This document shows, in pieces, positions 34,281-42,691 of a stretch of 62,836 bases of DNA (within the stretch, counting starts at the first letter, position 1; each line of letters begins with the position of its first letter). The notes beneath the pieces are model-generated. The model was not told the DNA's origin. It worked only from the letters and a program-made list of their open reading frames with translations, and did no database searches. The stretch spans positions 1 through 62,836 of the forward strand of contig QXWO01000033.1 of NCBI GenBank assembly GCA_009911035.1, in the 5' to 3' direction. Made by a program: the position numbers and the translations under genes. The stretch is from Lachnospiraceae bacterium (GTDB taxonomy: Bacteria > Bacillota > Clostridia > Lachnospirales > Lachnospiraceae).

Positions 34281-35051
34281 TTATTTTAATTTTACATAGC
34301 AAATCCACGTATAGCCGCCCGCCTCTGCTTTGACTGCAGGATGTTTCTCCAGCTTTTCTTGTGCCAGGATGCTATTTTCTGTAGGGTAATTACTTTCATC
34401 CCATACATCTCCCCATCTCGTCTTTTCCGGTTTATACAAAGGTGGTAAAGTTGTATATGTTTCTATATTTTTCATCACATAAGATGCATGTGTATCATTA
34501 GGGGGAATTTCATTTATACCGTCATGAGAAAAACCACATCCCGAAAAGATTTTTTTAAGTGAATAGCAGTCACCCTGCTTAACAGGATAATTGTCTTCAA
34601 ACATTGCATGAAAAAATCCCTGCCATTTTAATTGCTGCATCCTCATATAAGCGTTTTGATGATCATCAAAAAAGACTAATGTATTCTCAAAAGAATCCTT
34701 CTTCAAGTATTTTTCCCATTCAATCATGCTAAAGTCTTCAGTAAAATACATTGTTTCCTTATCAATATATTTTCTCTGATCCAAAAACGGATCTATAGAA
34801 AATATATTTGCATTCGGACAGGCCTGTCTGAATATCCACGTACCCTGTCCTTTAAAAACACCACTTTCAATAATATTCTCCGGATGTATCTTTTTTGCAA
34901 CGTACCATGTCCAAAATAAATGTGTCGATGACATTCCGCCAGCATTATTAACCACTGGTCTGCTCTCATACAATTCCATAAACTTATCAATCATGCTGTT
35001 TACATCTTTAAAATCCCACAATTGTTTTCCATAATTCAATATTTCCTTCAT
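34281..35051 (-). CDS. Methyltransferase-fold protein of unknown specificity
   Basis: A 256-residue protein without the Rossmann module. The segment NIIESGVFKGQGTWIFRQA followed by IFSIDPF looks like the SAM-binding G-loop and acidic loop of a class I methyltransferase, and VFFDDHQNA resembles the later strand and metal region of the CmcI/macrocin-O-methyltransferase-like group. Support is moderate, and a different Rossmann enzyme is possible. A good TGAGGTAAAC site precedes ATG 35051. Confidence 0.65.
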   Translation of the reverse strand: MKEILNYGKQLWDFKDVNSMIDKFMELYESRPVVNNAGGMSSTHLFWTWYVAKKIHPENIIESGVFKGQGTWIFRQACPNANIFSIDPFLDQRKYIDKETMYFTEDFSMIEWEKYLKKDSFENTLVFFDDHQNAYMRMQQLKWQGFFHAMFEDNYPVKQGDCYSLKKIFSGCGFSHDGINEIPPNDTHASYVMKNIETYTTLPPLYKPEKTRWGDVWDESNYPTENSILAQEKLEKHPAVKAEAGGYTWICYVKLK

Positions 35052-35103
35052 GTTTACCTCACATATACAAACTTACCCACACGCTGGAATAATCTGCCTT
35101 TTA

Positions 35104-36258
35104 TTAAACATCATATTTTGATATCCCTGATATTATATTTTCTTCCGGCACACCATAATTTTTTGATATATCATAAGCGACTTTATTATTTTCTTTCTCA
35201 TCCTGAAGCATTATTATGATCTTATCAAAACTGCATTGTTCAAGTTGCCTTAGTTTAATTATTTCTTTTCCGGCAAAATAGCCTTTTTTACTTCTATCTA
35301 TAAATTTATCAACATAATATTCATGACTAATCTGTTTTTCATTTTTTAGATAAAAATTTCCTAATCCATATACCAATACCCTGCTTCTGTCAGCAGTCTG
35401 CCTATTCAGAGCCGTGTAACTTCCATGCAGTGGAATAAAAGCTTTTATTGTTTCATTCAAAAACCCAATGTTATCCGGAAGACAGAAATCATGTTTTTTT
35501 TCATCAATACATTTTACTTCAAACTGATCTGTCACCCCACAGTGAACCCCTGTCCCGTCCATGCCAATATTCCTGATAAAAGATTCATAAGGGTTTATGC
35601 AGATCCCTTTTTTTGCTATCACATTTAATGCCCAAAAAACAGCCCATGAATCACAAATCCCCCTGACATTTCCCACCAGCGTATCTTCTAAGTCCATTCC
35701 CCAAAGGGCAAGATTTTCTGATGCGTTTTTATCTTTCTTCATTTTACTGGCAAGTTCATAATCTTTTTCGTAACTGCACCACCTGTCTTTCCATGTTCCC
35801 CATCCCCATGAAGAAATTCTTCCACACCCATATACGTCATATTCTGTTTTTTCCAATGTAATAGGCCAGCTATAACCGCTGACTGAATATACATCTTTCT
35901 TATCTTTATACTTATCAAAACACTGCTGCATAAAGTCTATAAAATTCACAGTAGGGACACAGTCATCTTCTAAAACAATGACAGCATCATATCCCCTAAA
36001 AGCATAATTGATACCTGCTACAATCGAATTTGCCAGCCCTTTATTATATTCTGCTATAATAACTTCCTTATCGCACCAGTCGATACCGTTGATAAGATTG
36101 TTTACTTCTCTCCATTGGGCTCCGTCATCCCCTGGCTTTAAACCATCCTGAAAAACAAATAATTTTTGCGGATGAATCGAACTGCGTTTTAATGCAGATA
36201 TTACCTGCCCTGTATGATAACTCCTATGATATGTAAACAGCAGTGTCGCTATCTTCAC
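35104..36258 (-). CDS. GT-A glycosyltransferase (GNT-I/GT2-like) with C-terminal Rossmann module
   Basis: A 384-residue protein from GTG 36258 behind GGGAGACAAAT. The GT-A domain reads TLLFTYHRSYHTGQ, KLFVFQDG and AVIVLEDDCVPT, where EDD takes the DxD role as in GNT-I-like enzymes; GYSWPI and SSWGWGTW follow. The last 100 residues carry the module (VLVYGLGNFYLKN, KFIDRSKKG, DKIIIML). It probably transfers a sugar to the cluster's glycan or to a peptide-linked acceptor. Confidence 0.85.
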   Translation of the reverse strand: MKIATLLFTYHRSYHTGQVISALKRSSIHPQKLFVFQDGLKPGDDGAQWREVNNLINGIDWCDKEVIIAEYNKGLANSIVAGINYAFRGYDAVIVLEDDCVPTVNFIDFMQQCFDKYKDKKDVYSVSGYSWPITLEKTEYDVYGCGRISSWGWGTWKDRWCSYEKDYELASKMKKDKNASENLALWGMDLEDTLVGNVRGICDSWAVFWALNVIAKKGICINPYESFIRNIGMDGTGVHCGVTDQFEVKCIDEKKHDFCLPDNIGFLNETIKAFIPLHGSYTALNRQTADRSRVLVYGLGNFYLKNEKQISHEYYVDKFIDRSKKGYFAGKEIIKLRQLEQCSFDKIIIMLQDEKENNKVAYDISKNYGVPEENIISGISKYDV

Positions 36259-36337
36259 ATTTGTCTCCCTTCTTAGATGGATGAAATCTTCAAAACCTAT
36301 GTGTAATGCTAAAAAATCTCAATAAAACCAATTAATT

Positions 36338-37031
36338 TTATTGAAAAAAATAATACATTTCCTTTTCTTTATAAAGGATTTGGGTGCTCACCCTTTCCTG
36401 CACATCAACCGGAAATGCAAGACTGCCTCCAAAATCATAGGTTCTTTTTTCTACTAAAGAATAGTTGTATGGACGATGTAAAAACATTTCCCCATAATTA
36501 TCTTTAAAGACAGGCGTTGCAGTATTGTGCCTGTTATCCCTTCTACAGGGAAATGGTGTATCAAAATCATTGATGACCAGAAAACCACCGTTTATCAACA
36601 CCCTGTCAATTTCTGTAAGCGTTTTGGCAAGCAGTATTCTGTCCACCTGACATAAGCAGGTGCCTACTATTACAACATCAAAAAAATTATCCTCAAACGT
36701 CAATTCATCTGCCGTTCCCTGTTTTATTATTATCTTATCCTTAAAAATTTGATTTCCATATGAAACTGCCTTTTTAGATGGTTCAATACCATAACACTTG
36801 AAATCATACCGACTTTCTAAATATGCTAAATTGTAGCCATAACAGCATCCAACCTCCAGCACTTTTTTATCTTTTGTTACATACCCCCCCCCCATCAACC
36901 TGACACATAACAAAATCGTCAAATAATCTAACACCTTTAGTTGCTCCATTTACTTTTTGCGCTTCTAAATTCCGTTCAAAATATGCATCGCCTTCCATTT
37001 GCAAATACATTTTTTTTGCATCACATGACAT
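36338..37031 (-). pseudogene. SAM methyltransferase switched off by a 10-G tract (candidate phase-variable gene)
   Basis: From ATG 37031 (ribosome site AAAGGAAGGT) the frame encodes MSCDAKKMYLQMEGDAYFER..., a normal start for this methyltransferase type, and runs into ten Gs at 36893-36884. Past the tract it hits TAA after GGGVCNKR. The rest of the enzyme (KVLEVGCCYGYNLAYL, GIEPSKK, DVVIVGTCL) lies in the frame reached by removing one G. With nine Gs the joint would read VDGGGYVTKDKKVLEVG, giving one 230-residue protein. The 694-base length is three-fold plus one. This may be a contingency locus in the off state, a fixed mutation, or a sequencing error at a homopolymer. Confidence 0.8.
36884..36893. 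repeat. Poly-C/G tract of 10 in a methyltransferase gene
   Basis: Ten consecutive Cs on the plus strand (Gs on the coding strand) in otherwise AT-rich DNA. The tract sits about 45 codons into the gene, and nine or twelve Gs would restore the frame. Confidence 0.9.
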
Positions 37032-37091
37032 AGATTTTACCTTCCTTTCAAATTAATGCCAAATTTCCATTGTCGTTTTTCATCATTCCTA

Positions 37092-38339
37092 TTAAATAAT
37101 TTCAAATTGGGGAAGTGGAAAAACAAACTTACAATCTGTTTTTCTTCTATAATCTTCTTCCTTATTTAAAATAAATTCTCTAAAATGCCACGGCAAAACA
37201 ACAAAATAATCCGGTTTCATGGAACGTGCTTCTTTTTCAGAAATAATTGGAATGTTTGTTCCTGGTGTTACACAGCCGAATTTATCCTCATTAACCTCCG
37301 CAATTGCTGTAATATATTCCGAAGTAATACCACAATACTGAAGCAGAACATTCCCCTTTGTCGATGCTCCATATCCAAGTATCACTTTTCCTTTTGCTTT
37401 TTCCTCTTTTAAAAAGTGTAATAATTGTTCTTTATGTAACTCAACTTTATTTTTAAATTCTTCAAACGGACGCAATGTATGATATCCGTGTTCCATTTCC
37501 CATTGTGCCAGTTCTTCCACCCTGTTGCTTACTTTAAAATTACTCTTATTCTTAGCAACAATCAGTTGAAAACTTCCTCCGTTCACTTTATTCTGCTCAA
37601 CATCAATAACTTTCATCTCTGCTTTTTCTACCAGCCACTGAATCTGTGCCAGGCAATAAAATTCTAAGTGTTCCTGACAGATAGTATCATAGGAATTGGT
37701 TTCAAGCATTGCCGGAAGATAACTTTGCTCTAACAGCCAGATTCCGTTATCATCTAATATTTCTTCTATATCATTTACAAATTTCTGTGGTTCTTCCAAA
37801 TCATAAAACATTGCAATGGATGTAATAACTTTTGCCTTTTTGTCCAATCGTACTTTGTTAAAGTTTTCTGCAGAAAAAAAGTCAGGTATTAGTTGTATAT
37901 TTTCTGTATAAAACTTCTTAAACTTAACTCCGGTAGGATCCATGCCTATTAAATCAATCTTTTTATGCCAATATGACTTTAGAAGAGTCGCATCATTACT
38001 TCCAATATCTAAAACAATGTCTCCTTCTTCCAAATTAATAAGGCTTTCTATTTTACCCGATATATCTTTCAAATGATTTACCATATCCTGGTTTAAGCCG
38101 GAACGGTATCCGTAATTCGTGCCATACATTTCTTGTCCGGAGCATGAATGTCTTAATTGCACTAATCCGCATCCCTCTCCTTTATCTGATAGCATACATT
38201 TCACTAATTCTAATGGCCCCTCATTCACATGTTGGTCGGGCTGCGGAAACATTCCTGTCAGCTTCTGCATTCCCAAATCAATAATACTTACCAGTTTTTC
38301 ATTTCCACATATTCGACATTTATTTATCTTTGTATACAT
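37092..38339 (-). CDS. C-methyltransferase-type sugar methyltransferase (three-domain)
   Basis: A 415-residue protein with the layout of sugar C-methyltransferases such as TylC3: an N-terminal zinc-binding domain (CRICGNEK and later Cys), a SAM-binding domain (IVLDIGSNDATLLKSYW) and a C-terminal Rossmann domain (VILGYGASTKGNVLL). The family normally methylates C3 of a 4-keto sugar nucleotide. The 4-keto sugar could come from the Gmd-like enzyme at 38563. ATG 38339 is chosen over TTG 38345 because GGAGG lies nine bases upstream. A 20-base overlap exists with the frame-corrected end of the gene before it. Confidence 0.88.
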   Translation of the reverse strand: MYTKINKCRICGNEKLVSIIDLGMQKLTGMFPQPDQHVNEGPLELVKCMLSDKGEGCGLVQLRHSCSGQEMYGTNYGYRSGLNQDMVNHLKDISGKIESLINLEEGDIVLDIGSNDATLLKSYWHKKIDLIGMDPTGVKFKKFYTENIQLIPDFFSAENFNKVRLDKKAKVITSIAMFYDLEEPQKFVNDIEEILDDNGIWLLEQSYLPAMLETNSYDTICQEHLEFYCLAQIQWLVEKAEMKVIDVEQNKVNGGSFQLIVAKNKSNFKVSNRVEELAQWEMEHGYHTLRPFEEFKNKVELHKEQLLHFLKEEKAKGKVILGYGASTKGNVLLQYCGITSEYITAIAEVNEDKFGCVTPGTNIPIISEKEARSMKPDYFVVLPWHFREFILNKEEDYRRKTDCKFVFPLPQFEII

Positions 38340-38560
38340 CTGCAACTACCTCCACATATTTATTATCAATTACTTCTATGGCAAAATATATATTTCCTCA
38401 AATTTACTTCCTGCGGGTAATATACCTTTAAGCTCTTCATCCTATATTTAGGTGCGTAATTATCAATAAAATATTTTGTATCATACTTATAGCAATTCTT
38501 ATAAAAAAAATTTCTCGCTACATTTCCAGTCCCCCAAATAACTATTGGCTGCCTGCTCAT
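38320..38560 (-). pseudogene. Stand-alone Rossmann module with probable frameshift
   Basis: ATG 38560 has an excellent site (GAGGTAAGT). The first 60 residues are the module (PIVIWGTGNVARNFFY, KYFIDNY), ending in RKYIFCHRSN and a stop at 38366. Removing one T from the run after ATATATA would continue in a second frame as RKYIFAIEVIDNKYVEVV and stop at 38320-38322. That gives the expected fourth strand, but the total is still shorter than other modules. So it is either a truncated functional peptide or a degraded copy. Confidence 0.55.
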
Positions 38561-38562
38561 AC

Positions 38563-39537
38563 TTACCTCATCTCTTCCATAATCATTTCAGAAATCCATT
38601 CCTTAAATCCTTTTTCTTTTTTCCACCCTAATTCGGTTTCTATCTTTTTAGGATTTCCAAAGAGTTGAGTTCCATTATTTCTATTTGTAATATTACAATT
38701 TATTTCAACATGTTCATGCCAGTCTTTTATTTGCAGAATTTCTGCACATACATCAATAAATTCTTTTATGCTGTGCAATTCGCCTGATGATAATATATAA
38801 TCCTGGGGTCTCTCTCCCTGCAGCATCAGATACATTCCTTTTACATAATCCTTTGCATATCCCCAGTCTTTCTTTATCTCTATATTTCCCAGTGAAAAAC
38901 AATGATTATTATCCTTTTTCAGCCGACACATATTCCTGACAATTTTTTTGGTCACAAAATCCTCGCTTCGTCTATAACTTTCATGGTTATATAAAATAGC
39001 AGTACAGGCAAATAATCCCCTTTTCCTATAATAATCTACTATTTTGTTTTCTGTTATTTTCCCAATCCCATACAAACTATCCGAACTATAAATCGTAGTT
39101 TCATCCTGTTCTTTTGTTCTGGAAGAATCAAACATAAGACAGGAGCCTGCAGTTAATATTTTTGTACCCCTTGCTATTTCATTGCAGGCTGCTAATACAT
39201 TAGCTGTTGCAGAAACATTCCATTTAAATAACTGGTTCTCATCTATAGCTTCGCCATTTCTTCGCCCTTCAGAACTTACATGACTGGCAGATAAATGGTA
39301 AATTTCATCCGGCTGGATAGCCTTAATTACATTTTTAATTTCTTCATACTCTTGTAAATCTACTTCGTAAATAATTGGATTTTTTCCCCTCTTACTTAAT
39401 TCATCCTTTATTTTTTTTGAATTAGTGCTCAAATTTTTTCTTGCAATGCCATATACCTGATATCCCAATCGTTCCAGTAATTCATATAAAAAACTTCCAT
39501 CTTGTCCCAAAATACCTGTAATTATCGCTCTTTTCAT
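38563..39537 (-). CDS. GDP-mannose 4,6-dehydratase-like SDR enzyme
   Basis: A 324-residue extended SDR. The start ITGILGQDGSFLYELL, the NHESYRRSEDFVTKKI segment and LSSGELHSIKEF follow GDP-mannose 4,6-dehydratase (Gmd) closely; the catalytic Tyr/Lys pair is YGIGK. Gmd makes GDP-4-keto-6-deoxymannose, precursor of GDP-fucose, GDP-rhamnose or GDP-perosamine. No Fcl reductase is seen in the window. Two fucosyltransferase-type enzymes and a C-methyltransferase in the cluster could use derived sugars. The protein is shorter than typical Gmd (about 345-370), so another GDP-sugar dehydratase remains possible. Confidence 0.82.
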   Translation of the reverse strand: MKRAIITGILGQDGSFLYELLERLGYQVYGIARKNLSTNSKKIKDELSKRGKNPIIYEVDLQEYEEIKNVIKAIQPDEIYHLSASHVSSEGRRNGEAIDENQLFKWNVSATANVLAACNEIARGTKILTAGSCLMFDSSRTKEQDETTIYSSDSLYGIGKITENKIVDYYRKRGLFACTAILYNHESYRRSEDFVTKKIVRNMCRLKKDNNHCFSLGNIEIKKDWGYAKDYVKGMYLMLQGERPQDYILSSGELHSIKEFIDVCAEILQIKDWHEHVEINCNITNRNNGTQLFGNPKKIETELGWKKEKGFKEWISEMIMEEMR

Positions 39538-39555
39538 TTCTTTTCATCCCAGTCA

Positions 39556-40698
39556 TTATCCAAATATTTCTTCTAACCCCTTCAAATTTTCTTTCTCTAT
39601 TCTTTTTTTGTAATTTCTTATATTTTTACTATACTGACTATACCCCCCCCCTGAATCCTGACCATTAATTTCTTCAATTATCCTCTCTCCTAACGCATCT
39701 ATAGTCGTTTCTCTAATACCGCATCCTGCCTCTATCGCTTTTTTAAAGCACTTGGAATCCAATGCAAAAAAAGGTCTTTCCTCCTCAATAGAATCAAACA
39801 TCACACCTGATGAACTCAAAATATATTTACTTTTATCGTATGGAATCAGAATCCAGTCACATAACTTCATGAAATATTCAATATCGCTTCTTTTCTTTCC
39901 AGGCTTATTTATATAGTTAACATTTTCATAGCATCCAATATTATAATTAAAAATCAAAAATTTATATGGATAGAAAATTCTATTCTTCTGCTTATTCATA
40001 TATTGAATTATTTTTATACAATTTTTGTCTTCTGCCGCCGCCGATGAAGGCATAATTCCAATCCTAAAGATATTGCTTTTCGCTGGTTCTTTCTTATCAT
40101 AGGTAAATACATATGGAAGATTTAATACCTTAATGTTTTCATATAAGGACTGGCTGATGCAGTTTTTATATTTTTTATAAACATCAGAATACAATATAAT
40201 ATTGCAATTAGGCAGTTTTGTCATATCATCCAAATTTTTCTTAAAATAATCCAATTCCCTTTTTTTCTGATGATTTTTACAAAACTTTGCTTCATTTTGA
40301 GGCAATATATTTTCAATACAGCCATGAATACATACTCCGAATTTTAAATGGTAAAATTTCTTCATAAGATTTTTTACCAGCCCTGAATTGACTGTATCCA
40401 TAGTTAAAATCACTACAAACTTTGCATGTTGGCACTTTTTAAAAATACGAATATATTCCTGTTTATTGCCTTCTATATTTTCATTTGTGCATTCCACATA
40501 AATCCTGTTGATTTGGGAAAAGCGGATATTTTTACATCCATGTATATCCAAAATTCTTTTAACGCATTTTGCCTGTTCTTTTTCACAAAAATATATAATT
40601 TCTTCATTCGGATACACATTATGTAACTGATATAGCATACCCGCATTAAATGCTTCATGCGATATTCCGCCCGTAATTGTCTCAATTATTGCAATCAT
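39556..40698 (-). CDS. Putative glycosyltransferase carrying an in-frame 9-G tract
   Basis: A 380-residue protein, probably GT-B: N-terminal segment with ITGGISHEAFNAGML, an inner DTVNSGLVKNLMKKF, and a C-terminal half with FRIGIMPSSAAAEDKN, LCDWILIPYD, SSGVMFDSIEEERPFFA and AGCGIRETTID, resembling the donor-binding side of GT4 enzymes. I cannot assign a family firmly. Nine Gs at 39651-39643 encode DSGGGYSQ near the C-terminus; a tenth G would give an immediate TAG and lose the last 28 residues. ATG 40698 follows GGGAGGATAT. Very AT-rich apart from the G tract. Confidence 0.7.
   Translation of the reverse strand: MIAIIETITGGISHEAFNAGMLYQLHNVYPNEEIIYFCEKEQAKCVKRILDIHGCKNIRFSQINRIYVECTNENIEGNKQEYIRIFKKCQHAKFVVILTMDTVNSGLVKNLMKKFYHLKFGVCIHGCIENILPQNEAKFCKNHQKKRELDYFKKNLDDMTKLPNCNIILYSDVYKKYKNCISQSLYENIKVLNLPYVFTYDKKEPAKSNIFRIGIMPSSAAAEDKNCIKIIQYMNKQKNRIFYPYKFLIFNYNIGCYENVNYINKPGKKRSDIEYFMKLCDWILIPYDKSKYILSSSGVMFDSIEEERPFFALDSKCFKKAIEAGCGIRETTIDALGERIIEEINGQDSGGGYSQYSKNIRNYKKRIEKENLKGLEEIFG
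39643..39651. repeat. Poly-C/G tract of 9 in a glycosyltransferase gene
   Basis: Nine Cs on the plus strand inside the coding sequence, read as Gly-Gly-Gly followed by Tyr (TAT), the same context as the restored frame at 36884-36893. Confidence 0.9.
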
Positions 40699-40735
40699 AT
40701 ATCCTCCCTGCACAACCTTATTGTTTATAAATTAT

Positions 40736-41581
40736 CTATCTCTTCTTTAACTGATTTTTTCTCATAACACATGTAATAATCATCCATTTTGCACGCACAA
40801 TCCCTTGTAAAAAGCAATATCCTGCCGCATAAAGTCTTCCAGACAAAGCAGCGCGTAAAGGATATAAAACAGGGTATCTTACAAGCAGATGAAACCACAT
40901 AGACAAAGCCCGATTTTTATGTTTCATACAGAATTCACCATCGCCTATCCCATACCATTTAAACTTCTTCATATAGTCTTTATAATCAGATGTATGAAAT
41001 TGTGCAATTTTTGTATTTCCAATTCCATATTTTATATTTGGGAGTCGTGACAATCGATATATAAAATCTGTATCATCTATTGTCTTTGTGATGGTATCGT
41101 CAAACTGTATTTTTTCAAACAATGACTTTCGATACATTGCAGGCGCTACGCCTATCATGCTCTTAGGTCCTGGAATATTATGATTCATATCCCACATCTG
41201 TTCTTCCCCTTTATTTAGCCAATTATTGTTACGATATGATTTTAGCTGTGCCTGCACAATGGAAAATTGATTATCAAGCAAATCTCCTAATAATGAATCC
41301 AAATCACCTTTTTTTAATCTATGATCGCCATCTATCATCGCAATATATTCATTTTGTGCTGCATTTAAGCCAATCTGTCTGTCCCGTGTCAAATTAGAAT
41401 TTTTCATTATGATTACTTTATCTGTATATTTTTGCGCAATTTCTGCTGTCTTGTCAGTCGAATTCCCGTCCACTACAATGATTTCGTCTGGCTTATTTAA
41501 TTTTATTCTTTTAAGACATTCCTCCAGCCTGGCCTCTTCGTTTTTTACGCAGACTACAACTGAAATCTTTACTTTACCCAT
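40736..41581 (-). CDS. Family 2 glycosyltransferase
   Basis: A 281-residue GT-A enzyme: SVVVCVKNEEARLEECL, IIVVDGNSTDKTAEIA, and the metal motif in MIDGDHRLKKGD. The C-terminal 60 residues contain hydrophobic helices (ALSMWFHLLVRYPVLYPL and YAAGYCFLQGIV) that could attach it to the membrane. No Rossmann module is present. AAGGAAATATAAA precedes ATG 41581. Confidence 0.88.
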   Translation of the reverse strand: MGKVKISVVVCVKNEEARLEECLKRIKLNKPDEIIVVDGNSTDKTAEIAQKYTDKVIIMKNSNLTRDRQIGLNAAQNEYIAMIDGDHRLKKGDLDSLLGDLLDNQFSIVQAQLKSYRNNNWLNKGEEQMWDMNHNIPGPKSMIGVAPAMYRKSLFEKIQFDDTITKTIDDTDFIYRLSRLPNIKYGIGNTKIAQFHTSDYKDYMKKFKWYGIGDGEFCMKHKNRALSMWFHLLVRYPVLYPLRAALSGRLYAAGYCFLQGIVRAKWMIITCVMRKNQLKKR

Positions 41582-41625
41582 TTTATATTTCCTTCAATTT
41601 CGCAGTTTATTGCATATATATTCTT

Positions 41626-42438
41626 TTATTTTTTTTGCAAAACAGCAACTGCAAGCCCTGCCGCATAATCTTTTAATTCTGCGGAAACACCCCTTAAGCT
41701 GTTAATGCTGTCTGTTTCCTGCCACACTTTATTCTTTTCAATAAAAAATCTCTGCTCTATACACCTAAATTTCTCGTGCCCAACTATTTTCTTCCAGCTA
41801 TTTTCTTCATATTCCCAGTAACAGGTATACAATCCCATACTGTCTTTAATCATAACAGCGCCGCCCTGACCGGCCGGAACACTAATAAAGCAATATCCTT
41901 CCCCTAACATTTGGGCAATATTATCTAAAACCTTTTTTTCAATTGATTCATCTCTCGTTTTAACGACTTTCGATGGATCCTTTCCTCTTTCAAATGCACT
42001 TTGAGGCAACGTTACAGATTCTTTATCAAATCCAATATGCTCCATTGTTGAAACCAGCGAAACGCCGTCTGCTGTCACATTGCTAATTGCAACATCAGAA
42101 ATATCATTAATATAAATATCAATATTATTTATTTCCTGCTACCATTCTTCCGGATATCTTCCTCTGACTTTTTGTGGATTAATAATATCCGTACCTGACA
42201 ATCTGCATGATTTTGCCCAGTCTAAGAGCAGTCTCAAGTAATCATGACTTGCAAACGTGAATCCTACATCCAACAGTGACTTAATCTTATATTTATTTAA
42301 CATACTGGCCAGCCATGGCACTTCTATACATCTTTCTGTATGTTGATACTGATATGGATAATTCCAGTCAAAGCTGTCACTGCCCGTCTTTAAAATTTTA
42401 TTGCCATATTCATAAATTTCTTTTTCTGCTTTTGTCAT
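41626..42438 (-). pseudogene. Methyltransferase-like gene split by an in-frame amber codon
   Basis: ATG 42438 (site GAGGGGGTAAT) opens a frame with a SAM-loop-like KSLLDVGFTFASHDYLRL and stops at TAG 42141-42139 after 99 residues. The same frame continues without another stop for 171 more codons: QEINNIDIYINDISD, then VSTMEHIGFD (as in methyltransferase post-motif) and SVPAGQGG, ending at 41626. No frame change occurs, so a single base change would restore a 270-residue protein. The second half has no ribosome site of its own that I can see. Probably a recent nonsense mutation. Confidence 0.75.
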
Positions 42439-42447
42439 ATTACCCCC

Positions 42448-42690
42448 TCATGATATTAAAAAAATATTTTCATTCATATCTCGTATTTCTTTTAATTCTT
42501 TAACTGCATGTATTTCTGATACATCAAAGATTCCTCCTCGTTTTACCACAATATACTTTGAATATATTTTCTCTAAGCAATTCAGCAAAATATCTCTATA
42601 TCCGCTCCTATCATTTTGAATATAATTATCTTTCAATATATTTATCAAAAGAAAACTGCTTTCTTTACAACACAACCAGTTATGTTTCAT
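42448..42690 (-). CDS. Small hypothetical protein in the glycan cluster
   Basis: An 80-residue ORF starting one base after the aldo/keto reductase stop, with AAGGA ten bases upstream of ATG 42690. The sequence (MKHNWLCCKESSFLLIN..., VVKRGGIFDVSEIHAVKEL) matches nothing I recognise. Tight packing between genes on the same strand supports coding, but it could be a remnant. Confidence 0.45.
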   Translation of the reverse strand: MKHNWLCCKESSFLLINILKDNYIQNDRSGYRDILLNCLEKIYSKYIVVKRGGIFDVSEIHAVKELKEIRDMNENIFLIS

Positions 42691-42691
42691 T

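Noticed and set aside
42139-42141. TAG as a recoded amino acid such as pyrrolysine
   Set aside because: Other genes in the window end in TAG normally, and no pyl gene is seen here; a nonsense mutation is simpler.
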